Part shown: one piece after another, positions 1-10,556 of the stretch
Numbering within the stretch: the stretch's first letter is position 1
How the letters are laid out: each line of letters begins with the position of its first letter
NCBI GenBank assembly: GCA_021014325.1
Contig: CM037459.1
Location: 16,084,501 to 16,148,500 of the forward strand
DNA: 64,000 nucleotides
From: Plazaster borealis
Lineage: Eukaryota; Echinodermata; Asteroidea; Forcipulatida; Labidiasteridae
Direction: 5' to 3'
The notes under the pieces: model-generated
Database searches by the model: none
The model's input: the letters and a program-made list of their open reading frames with translations, nothing else
What the model was told of the DNA's origin: nothing
Program-made: the position numbers and the translations under genes

Positions 1-1029
1 GGCCTAATTTTTTGTAGTCCAGTCAGGAAACAGGAAATGCTGACGGTAGTCCAAAAACGCCGCCATGATTGCACATGTAAAAAGCCGCCATGATTGCACA
101 TGTGATTCCTGCATTCTGATTGGTTGAGACGCACGGCGAGAACTGGCCCGGTTATACATGTACAATCACAACACGTAGGCCTACATGTACGTATACACGT
201 ATAGCATCGGAGTAGTTGGTTCAAAGAGGTGGTATTTTTTTTACGGCCCTTATTTCTCATAAAATTTGATCCCCAAACCTGTATAACATTAATTATACAA
301 AGTAATACTAAATTTCACATTTCATTTATCAAATAAGAACCAGGTCGTGGCATAAGTACTCGGTATCACAAAACGTCTGCAGTGGCAAATAGAAAATCCA
401 TGGATCTTTTTCTTCTTCTCACGTAGGCCTAGGCCTAGCCCCAGCCCTTCTATATTATATTATATTTTATTTTTAACAACAAAAACTAGAACAAGGGGAT
501 CAATAATTTATAAAGACAGACACAATCCACACATAGTCCAAACATTAACTTCAAGTAACAAGGATTGAAATATCACAAATATAAACATAAATTTATTTGT
601 CAACAAAGTAAAAAATAAAGAACAAATATAAAAATTTTAAAGTGTCGAGTTTTGATATGGACCCCCTAAGCCAGAAGGCACTAATTTATGTAACAATAAC
701 ATTTCACTCAAAAAACAAAATCATAAAAAAACTAGACTTATCTTGTTTGTAAATTACAAACAAATGGTGTTCGGTTTGTTTTTATAATTTGGTTTTAACC
801 CTTTCCCGATCTGTTTGAAGCACTGTATACTCAGTACTTTTGCGAGTTTTATAAACAAAATAAAAAACAAAACATAAATTAAAAACAATTAAACGGAAGT
901 AATATCACAGGGGGTCGAACTTTGTGTAAGATTTTAAAAATACTCCAGGGTCCTTCACACGGTACAAAGATCTTGTGTTTAGCAATTATGGTTATCCAGA
1001 TATGATTTTTCTAAATATTAAACATTGAT
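1..1029. other. unassigned AT-rich flank with small repeats
   Basis: No gene is seen. A 20 bp word (GCCGCCATGATTGCACATGT) occurs twice, at 59-78 and 84-103. A 28 bp stretch at 6-33 recurs identically at 3111-3138, so the window start and the 3.1 kb region share a repeat boundary. Near 725-775 a short hairpin (TTGTTTGT / ACAAACAA) is followed by GGTGTTCGG, which is the terminal signature of the hairpin-ended repeat family described below. Confidence 0.4.
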
Positions 1030-1180
1030 TTAATGTTATAACATCATCGATGACGTCACCATCCCGAAAACCTATATGTGAAGTTTGTGAAGTTTCAAGT
1101 TTATATGTGCTTGTGAAGTGTACTTTTTTTAGCGGAAAAGCGACGGGGAGAAGAAGAAGAATAAGTATTAAGAAAAGAAG
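1030..1180 (+). repeat. short diverged copy of GAA-tailed repeat family
   Basis: Contains TGACGTCA at 1051-1058, then the phrase GTGAAGTTTCAAGTTTATATG and a purine run of GAA units near 1150-1165. The same order recurs at 2600-2800, 3448-3640 and 5800-5985. No protein is supported. The stretch 1101-1412 is open on the minus strand only because this repeat lacks stops there. Confidence 0.5.
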
Positions 1181-1199
1181 AAAACAAAATTAAATGTAA

Positions 1200-1730
1200 A
1201 AGTTCATCTTTCGGTTTGAACCGGAAGTCCAGTTCAAATAGGGCTACACTCTGTGTAGCGCTTGTGAAGTTGTAAAAACTCAATACCCAAGGATTGTATA
1301 ACTGAACAAAGTTTAAAAATCGGATGTGTAGTTCTTGAGATATGGTGTCACTTCCAGTTGACCCGGAAGTAAAGGTCAACATGGGGTCACAGTACCCAAG
1401 GCTAATCTCCAATGCCCAAGGAGTCTATAACTGAAAATAGTTTGAAAATCGGCTGAGTAGTTCTTGAGATATGGTGTCACACCGGTTGCCCGGAAGTAAA
1501 GGTCAACATGGGGTCACGGTTACCCAAAGCTAAATCTCCAATGCCCAAGGTCTATAACTGAAAACAGTTTAAAAATCGGTGTGTAGTTCTTGAGATATGG
1601 TCCCTCTTCCGGTTGACCCGGAAGTAAAAATCAACATGGGGTCACGGTTACCCAAGGCTTATCTCCAATGCCCAAGGATTTTGTAACTGAAAAAAATTTG
1701 AAAATCGGTTGTGTAGTTCTTGAATTATGA
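1200..1730. repeat. tandem array of ~125 bp units
   Basis: Three to four head-to-tail units starting near 1200, 1353, 1480 and 1605. Each carries a CCGGAAGTAAAGGTCAAC-like box, ATGGGGTCAC, CCAATGCCCAAGG, a TATAACTGAAAA box and GTAGTTCTTGAGATATG. Units differ by scattered substitutions and small indels. The array abuts the long repeat copy that begins at about 1725, and the same boxes occur singly at 4930-5060, 6700-6830 and 12720-12880. Confidence 0.7.
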
Positions 1731-2860
1731 ATTTTTCAAAAATCTGACAATTGATTGTTAGCGACAGTTGCACGGACGGCTGTTTTAGAGACTAACGAAG
1801 CGTAATGTCAAAATCAGGTTGCGCGAACCTTGAAAAGAGACTAGACTACAAGCATGTTTGAAGGACTTTGAACCTTGCGGTTGCTTCAACGGAACAAGCA
1901 GCCGCTCACCGTCTAACTGGTTTAGATCGCGTATTGTGTGTGTTTTCAATGCAGTTTATTCCCGCGGTTTGACAGCGGGTCAATGTATACCCGATTTCAA
2001 CCATAAGTGAAGGTCAAAAAGGTAACATCTCTGTGGAAAAGTTTGAGAAGGCTTAAAAATCTATAACATGATGTAAAAATTGTGAGTAATGTGTATGTAA
2101 AAAGTACGAGTATTCCTTAAAGTTTGAATTGTGAAGTTTTCAGCTTCCGGTTTAAACAGGAAGACAAGGTCAAACGGTATAAGACTCTGTGTACTATTTG
2201 CTACATTTGTCAAGACCTCTCCGATGATGTATAGATTGTTATAATAGCTTATGTACTTCTTGAGCTAAGAATTTTTAAATGATTAAACTTTGATTTACTG
2301 TACTTCAACACTTGATGACGTCATCATGACGTCACAACTACTTGATTGAGGTTTTATCAAGTTCCTTACATGGTGTAAATTTGAAGTTGATCTGATAAAC
2401 AGAAGTTAATGTTTTTGCCGGGAAAGTGTTTTTTTGAAGAATTACACCAAGGCAAACTTTGACCTTTCGTTACGACCGGAAGTAAAGGTCATGTGAATTT
2501 GGCCTTAACTTTTTAAATGTTGCCCGTGTCTTGATCTATCATATGCTCAAATATAAATACTGTAGCTGTAATATTCGAGGACATACAGGCATTCGCATAT
2601 GGTCACTTGTTTACCTTAAATGGCTTGTAATTTGACACCTGATGACGTCATCATGACGTAACTAAAGCGGTTTCATCTCCTAATGTATATCTAACTATAT
2701 GTGAAGTTTCAAGTTCATATGAGCTTGGAAAGGGTGCTTTTGTTAGCGGACAAGGGACGCTGAGAAGAAGAAGAAGAAGAAGTATTAAGAAAAAAACCAA
2801 AAGAAAAACGAACAAAAACAAGAGGTGTTCCGGGCTGTAATGCCCGAACACCTAATAAAA
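1725..2860 (+). repeat. hairpin-ended repeat family, long copy 1
   Basis: About 1.1 kb that is closely similar to 5035-6035. Shared landmarks in order are a TTAGCGA...TTGCACGGA block, CCCGCGGTTTGACAGCGGG, GTGGAAAAGTTTGAGAAGGC, TGATGACGTCATCATGACGT and GACAAGGGACGCTGAG followed by (GAA)n. This copy has an extra segment of about 100 bp near 1820-1945. It ends in a strong hairpin at 2823-2853 followed by an A-rich stretch. There is no protein-coding potential. The element class is unknown. Confidence 0.65.
2823..2853. other. terminal hairpin AGGTGTTC..GAACACCT
   Basis: Left arm AGGTGTTCCGGGC (one extra C) and right arm GCCCGAACACCT enclose a 6-base loop, directly after the GAA run and directly before an A-rich tail. 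Half of the same motif is found at about 3703-3713, 6023-6033 and 14236-14251. This looks like an element terminus; its function is inferred. Confidence 0.6.
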
Positions 2861-3447
2861 AAAATTATTTCTTTAGTATGCTTAATCTTTTTACACCTTA
2901 TAAATTGCCCCACCGAATTTTACGTGGTGTTTACACGCACACACAACACGACGACATCGTAAACACGTTCGCCGAAAATCTTAAAAGTAGCGAAATCACG
3001 CGGATAATATTCGCCCAGAAAAGGCTATGCACAGGGTCTCCCACAACGTAAAAAGCATACCAAACGATATCTTACACATTCATCTATCTGAATCGTCAGT
3101 TTTTCCAGACAATTTTTTGTAGTCCAGTCAGGAAACAGCAAGTAAAATACCCCCTCGAATTTACCCAGAGATATTATCCTTTGTTTGACAGTGAATAAAG
3201 TAAGCTAAACTACATCGAAAATAGCACAGAATTACATCATTCGAAAGGAAAATTCACACTTCAAACACTCACTATGCCATCTTGGACGCCAACTACCAAT
3301 GCAATGACGTCATTAGCCAATAAACAATGGCCTCTCGAACTCTCGTTGTTTCTCGAATAATTCTCGCGCGCTCGCTATGGTTTTCTCCGTGCAAAGAAAA
3401 TTCGGGATTTGACCTCATTAACGCAGGCGCTGCGGACTGACTGATAT
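2861..3447. other. unassigned spacer between repeat copies
   Basis: No convincing gene. It includes the second copy of the 28 bp word shared with 6-33 (3111-3138) and a TGACGTCA at 3305-3312. A 63-codon open stretch on the minus strand (3293-3484) has no recognisable domain and runs into the repeat copy. Confidence 0.35.
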
Positions 3448-3608
3448 GGTCACTTTTTACCTTAAATGGCTTGTAATTTGACACCTGATGATGTCATCAT
3501 GACGTAACTAAAGCGGTTTCATCTCCTAATGAATATCTAACTATATGTGAAGTTTCAAGTTCATATGAGCTTGGAAAGGGTGCTTTTGTTAGGGGACAAG
3601 GGACGCTG

Positions 3609-3639
<31 letters not shown>

Positions 3640-3715
3640 TTAGGAAAAAAGAAAAAAACCGAACAAAAACTAGTGATTCAGAGTTTGTCTTACCACAAAC
3701 TCAAGGTGTTCGGTT
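3448..3715 (+). repeat. hairpin-ended repeat family, 3'-end copy
   Basis: Matches the last ~190 bp of the long copies (2598-2790 and 5798-5985), including ATGATGTCATCATGACGTAAC and GACAAGGGACGCTGAG with an expanded GAA run at about 3608-3637. The end is a hairpin: GAGTTTGT at 3681-3688 pairs with ACAAACTC at 3695-3702, then AAGGTGTTCGG. Only the 3' part is present. Confidence 0.65.
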
Positions 3716-3779
3716 CCGGGAGGGACATGATGAGACGTTTTTTTTTGAGTACACGTGGTATCATCAGTTTCATTTTTTT

Positions 3780-4425
3780 ATCCAGAAAAGAGCTTCTTAT
3801 TATAAACTTCGATAACTTCCGGTTCGACAGTTATAAAGAACTTTCATTCATCAACATTCACAAAAATGACAAGCTTAAAATCATAATTTATGTGTTTCTG
3901 AAGATAAAAATTTTCGAAATAATAAACTTTAGTTAGCCAGATTTGAAAACCGATGACGTCATTAAGTCGTCATTGCTAAGTTCATATTGAGACATGTGTA
4001 TTTAAGTATGTGCTGAGTAAAAAAAAACAAAGTTGAAATTACAAAATGTTTTCGGCAAAAGAGTATGTTATTTAACTTGTCACGGGAGGGCGCTGTTGAC
4101 ATCATTTTCAAAGGCCAAGGGGTCAGCTTCTTATTATAAACTTTGTTAACTTCCGGTTGGACAGGAAGCCAGGTCAAATCATGTCACTAACAGTTATAAA
4201 GAACTTTCATAATACGAGTGTTCAAAATAATAATTATCTTTTGTGAAGCCAAATTTGAAAACCGATGACGTCATTATGACATTAGATAAGTTCTTATCGA
4301 GATATTGGTATTTAAGTATGTGCTATAAATTATAAGTGAAAAAACAAAGTTGGACCTACAAAGTGTTTTCAGCAAAAGGGTACATTATTTAATTTATTAG
4401 AAAGGGCAGAGGGTAATTGTCCTTT
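3780..4425. repeat. two tandem ~320-350 bp units
   Basis: Two head-to-tail copies, about 3780-4130 and 4130-4425. Shared boxes include CTTCTTATTATAAACTT, AACTTCCGGTT, AGTTATAAAGAACTTTCAT, AAAACCGATGACGTCATTA, GTATTTAAGTATGTGCT and the TTTTC(A/G)GCAAAAG box. Each unit has one TGACGTCA (3954-3961 and 4266-4273). It is related in style to the neighbouring hairpin-ended family. No coding region. Confidence 0.65.
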
Positions 4426-4827
4426 TCATACAGAGCAACATTTTTTGAATTCCCTTTCATCTTGGTTAACAAATTAATTCAACAATAGAACTCATGGAAA
4501 TTACTTATCAATATCAATTGTATTCAAACCTTTGCTCAATTTCGTCTTAAATGAGTTTCATTTGGTTTACAAAAACTACTTGGCTTCACCAAGATTGAAG
4601 ATTTTTTTTGGTACTTAATTTTTTTCTTAAAAAACCCCCGAGCTTTCTGTTCATAAAAGAAATAAGACAGGGTTGTTATAAAAGAAGTTGGGCAGGGTTG
4701 TTACAATTAATGATTAAGTTGTGTGCTGTTCCATATGCTTTAACAAACAAATACTAAATAAACAAACATATGTATTTAATATAACAGGCTGTTGGAGTGA
4801 TTTCATCTGCCTTCTGTTGTCTAAATC

Positions 4828-5045
4828 TTCAGGTTAAATGTGGGTTTTACACAGTCTTCTTGAACCTTTGGAACAATGGAGTGGAACAGCCAGCTGCGTG
4901 CTTGTGCGAATTAATACTAACGGAATGTTCAACTTATATTTTGAACCGGAATTCAATTTCAAATGGGGTCACTCTGTGTAGCGTTTGTTGGGTTTTAAAA
5001 GACCTGTCCGATGATGTATAGATTGTACAAATCCATTGTGTAGTT
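4828..5045 (+). repeat. direct repeat, copy 1 (partner at 6607-6828)
   Basis: About 215 bp shared almost base for base with 6607-6828: TTCAGGTTAAATGTGGGTT, the ACACAGTCTTCTTG box, AACAATGGAG, CAGCCAGCTGC, TTGAACCGGAATTCAATTTC and GATGATGTATAGATTGTAC. The two copies flank the long repeat copy at 5035-6035, so they may be a family boundary module. Confidence 0.6.
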
Positions 5046-6035
5046 CTTGAGTTATGAATTTTTCAAAAGTCTGACATTTTATTGTTAGCGAGGTTTGCAC
5101 GGAAGACTGTTTTAGAGACTAACACAGCGTAATGTCAAAATCAGGTTAATGCATTTTTATTCCCGCGGTTTGACAGCGGGTCAATGTATACCCGATTTCA
5201 ACCATAAGTGAAGGTCAAAAAGGTAACATCTCTGTGGAAAAGTTTGAGAAGGCTTAAGAATCTACAACATGAATTAAAAATTGTGAGTAATGTGTATGTA
5301 AAAAGTATGAGTATTTCTTAAAGTATGAATTGTGAAGTTTTCAACTTCCGGTTTGAACAGAAAGACAAGGTCAAACGGTATAAGACTCTGTGTAGTATGT
5401 GCTACATTTGTCAAGACCTCTCCGATGATGTATAGATTGTTATAATAGCTGATGTACTTCGTGAGTTATGAATGTTTAAATAATTAAACTTTGATTTACT
5501 GTATTTCGACACTTGATGACGTCATCATGACGTCACAACTACTTTATTGAGGTTTTATCAAGGTCCTTACATGGTGTAAATTTGAAGTTGATCTGATATA
5601 CAGAAAATTGAATTTTTGCCGGAAAATGTTTTTTTAAAGAAAATCACAAAGGCAAACTTTGACCTTTCGAAGTGACTGGAAGTAAAGGTCATATGAATTT
5701 AGCTTTAACTTTTTGAAATGTTGCCCTTGTCTTTATCTATCATATGCTCAAATATTAATACCATAGCTGTAATATTTGGAGACATACAGGCATTCGCATA
5801 TGGTCACTTTTTTACCTTAAATGGCTTGTAATTTGACACCTGATGGCGTCATCATGACGTAACTAAAGCGGTTTCATCTCCTAATGGGTATCTAACTATA
5901 TGTGAAGTTTCAAGTTCATATGAGCTTGGAAAGGGTGCTGTTGTTAGCGGACAAGGGACGCTGAGAAGAAGAAGAAGAAGAAGTATAAAGAAAACTAGAC
6001 TTATAGAGTTTGTAAAAACAAACTCAAGGTGTTCG
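5035..6035 (+). repeat. hairpin-ended repeat family, long copy 2
   Basis: About 1.0 kb parallel to 1725-2860 with the same order of landmarks. TGACGTCA is present at 5517-5524 and 5528-5535. The end is again (GAA)n followed by a hairpin (GAGTTTGT...ACAAACTC near 6004-6024) and AAGGTGTTCGG. The second copy lets the family's 3' end be defined by comparison. Confidence 0.65.
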
Positions 6036-7264
6036 GCTATCGTTGGGGTCAGTGTTTTGTTAATGGGTGAACTATTCCTTTGAATTGATAAAAAAAATTG
6101 ATGATAGGTTTTGAAATGTCAAAGAAAGTAAAATGTAAGTCTTTTACGTGTATACCCTAGTTCACACGGGAAACAAGTGCTTACGTTACTACTTAAGACT
6201 GCATTGAGCTCTACATGGAACGTGTATTATTTAAACAACTTTCACGTTTTTCAGGGCTTAGGAACCCATGGTTTAATTAAACAAGGTGTGCAATTTTGTT
6301 TGACTTTATTTCGTTGTTCACAAAGAATTTTATTGAAGTATTCAAAAGGATCTAAAAGTTGGATTCTCGTAAAAACTGCTGTTGATAAGAGTCAAACTAA
6401 TGTTGATCTCTTGCCAATTGCATTTTCTCAGTTATCAAAAGTCATACAATCATCAAAAACAGGCCAGCAAAATACACTCTTTTAGTCGCTATTTATCGCC
6501 ATTTATTGGACTGCCGTGGAACGAGTCGGCATTTGTTGCGGAGCCAATACTTATTGAATGACCACTAATTTGATATAGCGCCATCATGGATGTGACAGGG
6601 ACTTTACGTTTCAGGTTAAATGTGGGTTATACACAGTCTTCTTGGACTTTGAACCTTGGGAACAATGGAGCGCAACAGCCAGCTGCATGCAAAATTATTA
6701 CTAACGGAATGTTCAACTTATATTTTGAACCGGAATTCAATTTCATATGGGGTCACTCTGCGTAGCATTTGTTGGGTTTTAAAAGACCTGTCCGATGATG
6801 TATAGATTGTACAAATCCATTGCGTAGATTTTTTTGAATATGTAGGTTGCATCAGATACTTGGTATAATAATCTTTCATTATGGGTTATTTTCTTTTCCT
6901 AATTATGTTTTACTTTTGTACTGTTGATCAATTTGTTAGTGAAATTGGTATGGGGTAAGTTGAGCCACATGTGATGGGGCAAGTTCAGCCAAAAAGCCCA
7001 TGGATTCTTGTATAAAAAAAAAGTTATTTTCTCGATTGGAGTGTTACACCACAGCAAGGTTCTGTCTGTATTGTTTCTGCTGAAGTTTAGACAATGGCCG
7101 ATTAGGGCCTACAAGAAATTATGTTACAATTTTTGATGTTATACTTACCGCTTGTTTGAATTACAGTGTCAATTTTTTGGTTCACACAGTAACACGAAAT
7201 TGCTAATTTTGGCACATTCGATTTGTGACTTTGTCTCATTCTCATTAATGTGGCCAAGTTGGTT
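6036..7264. other. unassigned; includes direct repeat copy 2
   Basis: 6607-6828 is the second copy of the direct repeat at 4828-5045. An open stretch of 102 codons on the plus strand (6177-6485) has ordinary amino-acid composition but no domain or signal I recognise, and no splice context was identified, so I do not call a gene. The rest shows nothing. Confidence 0.35.
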
Positions 7265-7393
7265 ACACCCCTATGTTCCGACACCCCTATGTTCGGACAA
7301 CCCTGGTGTATTTTCCTATTCTAACCCTAACCTTAACCCTTACCCTAACCCTATGTAAATCATGAGGGGGTTGTTGGAACATAGGGGTGTCGG
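7265..7393. mobile_element. small inverted-repeat element with telomere-like core
   Basis: Left arm ACACCCCTATGTTCCGACAC (7265-7284, then repeated partly) pairs with TTGGAACATAGGGGTGTCGG (7374-7393). Between them is a short degenerate run of CTAACCCTAACC-type units (about 7314-7353). The run is too short and irregular to be a real internal telomere. It looks like a MITE or foldback element that has picked up, or mimics, telomeric repeats. Confidence 0.5.
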
Positions 7394-7599
7394 AATATAT
7401 ATATGTACGCGCAAGTCGCAAGTAGAAAGTTCAAACATTGAGACCTGCACAATTGAGTCAGCCAGATTTGGAGACAGTTTTAACTGTTTTAGATAATTCT
7501 GATCATGTAGAAAACTCGTCTAAAATATATGAGGTGCGAAATCTCAGATACCAACATGGTAAGTGTTTACATATAATCAAAACAACGTGACCTACAAAG

Positions 7600-9100
7600 A
7601 TCACTTACCAGATGTTCAGGAGAATATCGACCTAGATAAAATCAAAGAGGGTCAACAATATGACAAATTTTCTAAGTCTATTATTGATTACCTAGAATCA
7701 GATATCTAGCCCGCAAGTTATTACTAGAAGTAGATCAGTATTTTGTACAAATGGCATTTTATACCATGTCTGGCACATGCCACGAAACAGACGTATACCA
7801 GAACATAATATTGTTAAATTGTACATCCCATCAGGCCCATACATGCACACTATCCTCCATCATTGTCATGATCTAGTACTGTCAGCTCATTTTGGGTTCC
7901 ATTGAACATCCAGTAAAATCCTTCAACGATATTTGTTAAAGTTCATGCATCATGACATTGATAATTGGGTTAGATCCTGTGATTCTTGTCACCGTGTTAA
8001 AACACCGAAACACAAAGTTATTGCCCCACTGCTTCCGATGAAAATTCCTGGACCTTTTTAAAAATTTGGCGTAGATATTCTAGGCCCCCTTCCAGTCACA
8101 GAGTCAGGAAATCGTTATGTATTATGTTTTATGGATCACTGCACTACATTTAGATGGCCTAAGCTTGTACCTATTTGTAAGACGGACGCTGCCACTGTAG
8201 CAACTGTGTTTTTTTAAGAGATTGTTTGTAATCATGGTTGCCCCCTGGTACTCCTAAGTGACCAGGGGTCGATTTCACAAAACTCTTCCTAACTTAGGAC
8301 TAGTCCTAGGGAATGCTAAGAGATAGGACTAGTGTTAAGTTAAGACCAGTTACTGGTCCTAACTTCAGATAAGACTTGTCTTATCTCTTCGTGAAATCAG
8401 CCTCAGGGCACAAACTTTTTAAGTAAATTAGTTCAAGAAGTGTTCAAAATAATGTGCACTGGCAATTAAACACCAGCCCTTTACCATCCACAATGTAATG
8501 CGGTACAAGAAAGATTCAGTGCCGTATCTACAGTGTCTCATTATGTAATCAAGTTCCATACTAACTGGGATAACTTTATTCTTGTCATTCAGTTTGCGTA
8601 TCGCAGTACACCTGCAGATAATTTGATTGGATTGAGTCCTTTCTTTAAGTTGTATGGTAGAGAGGCAGTACTGCTGATTGATGTACATTGTATCTCTTCA
8701 GACAAAACTTGAATATTCGGACCAAAATATAATAGATTACATTCATGACTTATTTGATAATTTTGAAATTGCCAGAGAAATATCGAAAAAACACCTAGAA
8801 TCTAATCAAGCTTCCATGAAGCTTGAATAAACGTTACGACAGTCATACTCAAGAAGTACCCTATCAAGTTGGAGATGTAGTTTATATTTACATCCCAGCA
8901 ACTCAAAAGGGACTGTCTAAAAAACTCCACAAATTTTGGTGTGGTCCATATTTGCTTGTGCAACAAACCAGTCTGTTGATTTTAAAGTCCAAAATCTGGA
9001 AAATAACAAATTACTTCATGTACCAATTCATGTAAACCGGATGAAATTTGCATATGACCGTTTTGCTAAACCACCTATAATCACGTGATGCCAAGGGATT
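7600..9100 (+). pseudogene. Ty3/gypsy-like integrase remnant
   Basis: Discontinuous plus-strand reading recovers an integrase. An N-terminal zinc-binding part has paired His (HHCHD-like) and the CDSCH pair (about 7855-7995). The catalytic core has GVDILGPLP (first Asp, near 8070) and LLSDQG (second Asp, near 8255). After an interrupting MITE follow GTNFLS and YHPQ-type motifs (8405-8500), and a C-terminal FWCGPY box lies near 8935-8955 (GPY/F type). Several stops (for example near 7905 and 8060) and an apparently degraded glutamate region make it dead. Gag, protease and RT are not found; LTRs were not located. Confidence 0.75.
8268..8403. mobile_element. MITE, GATTTCAC-type termini, inserted in integrase
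   Basis: Ends GTCGATTTCACAAAAC and CGTGAAATCAGCC are inverted repeats. The interior is rich in CTAACTTAGGACTAG-like palindromic words. It splits the integrase motif SDQG-TNF exactly, and CAGGG lies on both sides (8263-8267 and 8404-8408), the likely target duplication. The related element at about 40504-40653 sits in another gypsy copy. No coding capacity. Confidence 0.75.
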
Positions 9101-9164
9101 TTGTTGAGAGAGATCCACTTTACTTCATTGAAGACAGTGATTGCCCAGAAGACTCTTTTGAGCC

Positions 9165-9320
9165 GTTGTTAGCTATACAACAACCCCAGAGAAAACCCAC
9201 GCAGTCAGGTAGGGACTGAAAACCCAATCCACATACATGTAGTGCCCCCGGTGGGATTTGAACCAGGGTTCCAGAGGTGGAAGGCGAGGAAAGATACCAC
9301 TGCACCAACCTGACAGCTAT
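9165..9320 (-). repeat. tRNA-derived SINE
   Basis: Read on the minus strand from about 9316, it starts with a tRNA-like head: an A-box-like TGGTGCAGTGG and a B box GGTTCAAATCC (about 9245-9265). A non-tRNA body follows, with ACTGCGTGGGTTTTCTCTGG. The pol III promoter boxes support a SINE. It lies just past the end of the dead gypsy integrase. A standard tRNA gene is excluded because the cloverleaf cannot be closed and the body is unrelated. Confidence 0.65.
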
Positions 9321-9524
9321 CTGTTAAATTATTATTTGTGTAAAAAATATTAATACAAAGACAGAGGCAGGAGGTACCAGAAAGAAAGCCTCACAAATTC
9401 CGAGTAGTCCTCGGAGCTATGTTAAGTGATATTAACGTGTACTTGATCATTAACATTTATCTTTGAGTAATGTATATATAAAGTTCTTGTTGTTTAAGAA
9501 TCCCAGGATTGAGATTCTCCTTAT

Positions 9525-9735
9525 TCACAGGGCGTGACACTTGTGTCCTTAAGCAAGACACTTAACCATTATTGCACCGTCCTTTGGATGGGACGTAAAG
9601 CGGTTGGTCCCGTGTGGTGTGTAATGCACGTAAAAGAACCCAGTGCACTTATCAAAAAGAGAAGGGGTTCGCCCCGGTGTTCCTGGTTTGATCGGCAGCA
9701 TATTGCTGTCGTAAGCTTATAAGGTCAATGGTGAA
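9525..9735 (+). repeat. SINE body (CTTAAGCAAGACACTTAACC type)
   Basis: Contains GACACTTGTGTCCTTAAGCA, then ACACTTAACCATTATTGC, GGATGGGACGTAAAGC, GGTCCCGTGT, GTAAAAGAACCCAGTGCACT and GGGGTTCGCCCCGGTGTTCC. I know this conserved order as a dispersed SINE-like body common in marine invertebrate genomes. A good tRNA head is not visible at the 5' side, so this copy is probably 5' truncated. Confidence 0.6.
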
Positions 9736-10556
9736 CATGTTAGCATAATTAACTGGCTTATTAAGACCTCAATGGATCATGTCCAGAAGGCTGTAATAGA
9801 GCTAGTTAACAAAGGTATTTCATATTGCCTTATACTACCACATTATCATCGATCAGATGTTTGATATCATTCATCAGCCAGAAAGCCCTAAAAAAAGAAG
9901 AGCTACAATTGAATGTAATGGATAATAGGGGGAGGTTGGCTGTAATTTGTTGAAAGGGGCACAAGGGGGCAGACTTGCACGGGGCACACAGATGCGTCTG
10001 TGTGCCCCGTGCAAGTCCAGCAAACAACACAACCAGAGGGAATCATTGAAGATCTTAGTCAATGGTTAAGAAATTTAATACGCAGACTCTTTCAGAAGCC
10101 GTGTTGGGATGTCAGTAGTGTGTATCATGTTTGAATTTTTCAATCAAAGAAGGCAATTTTAGGTCTCCCGACGGTCAATAGTAGGTGGTGAGTGCTGATA
10201 CTGTAGGTCCAGGACTGTAACTGACTGCAGATCTCGGCAAAGAGACAATTAGTTTGATTCATTTGCACATGTTTGTGAGAGGTTTGCTAACAGGGGATTT
10301 GTTTTTTGAGTCTGGGACAATAAAGTGACCAAGACTTGCAGTCTGGCAGTTGGGCAGATGCTTAATTGAATAGAAACACCTACATCAGATCCTAAATTTA
10401 AAGTGGCCTTATGACAACTTCATCATTATGGCACTGTACAAGAAGTGTAACACTACATCCTTATTGAAACGTGTCCAGTTTGCATATTGGAAAATGTTCA
10501 GCCATATACTACAGAGCAGGGACAGTGTGCTCCTGCCGTCAGACAATGCCTCAAAT
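9736..10556. other. unassigned; one strong hairpin
   Basis: No gene is supported. A near-perfect inverted repeat lies at 9972-10017: a 21 bp arm beginning GACTTGCACGGGGC, a 4-base loop TGCG, and its exact complement. Two overlapping minus-strand open stretches (9830-10062) read straight through this hairpin and have no recognisable domain. Confidence 0.4.

Noticed and set aside
6177..6485. 102-codon plus-strand protein gene
   Set aside because: No recognised domain, no splice or promoter context, and repeats on both sides.
7314..7353. Interstitial telomere
   Set aside because: Only about five degenerate units inside a small inverted-repeat element.
9240..9320. Genuine tRNA gene
   Set aside because: A and B boxes are present but the acceptor and anticodon arms do not close and a SINE body follows.
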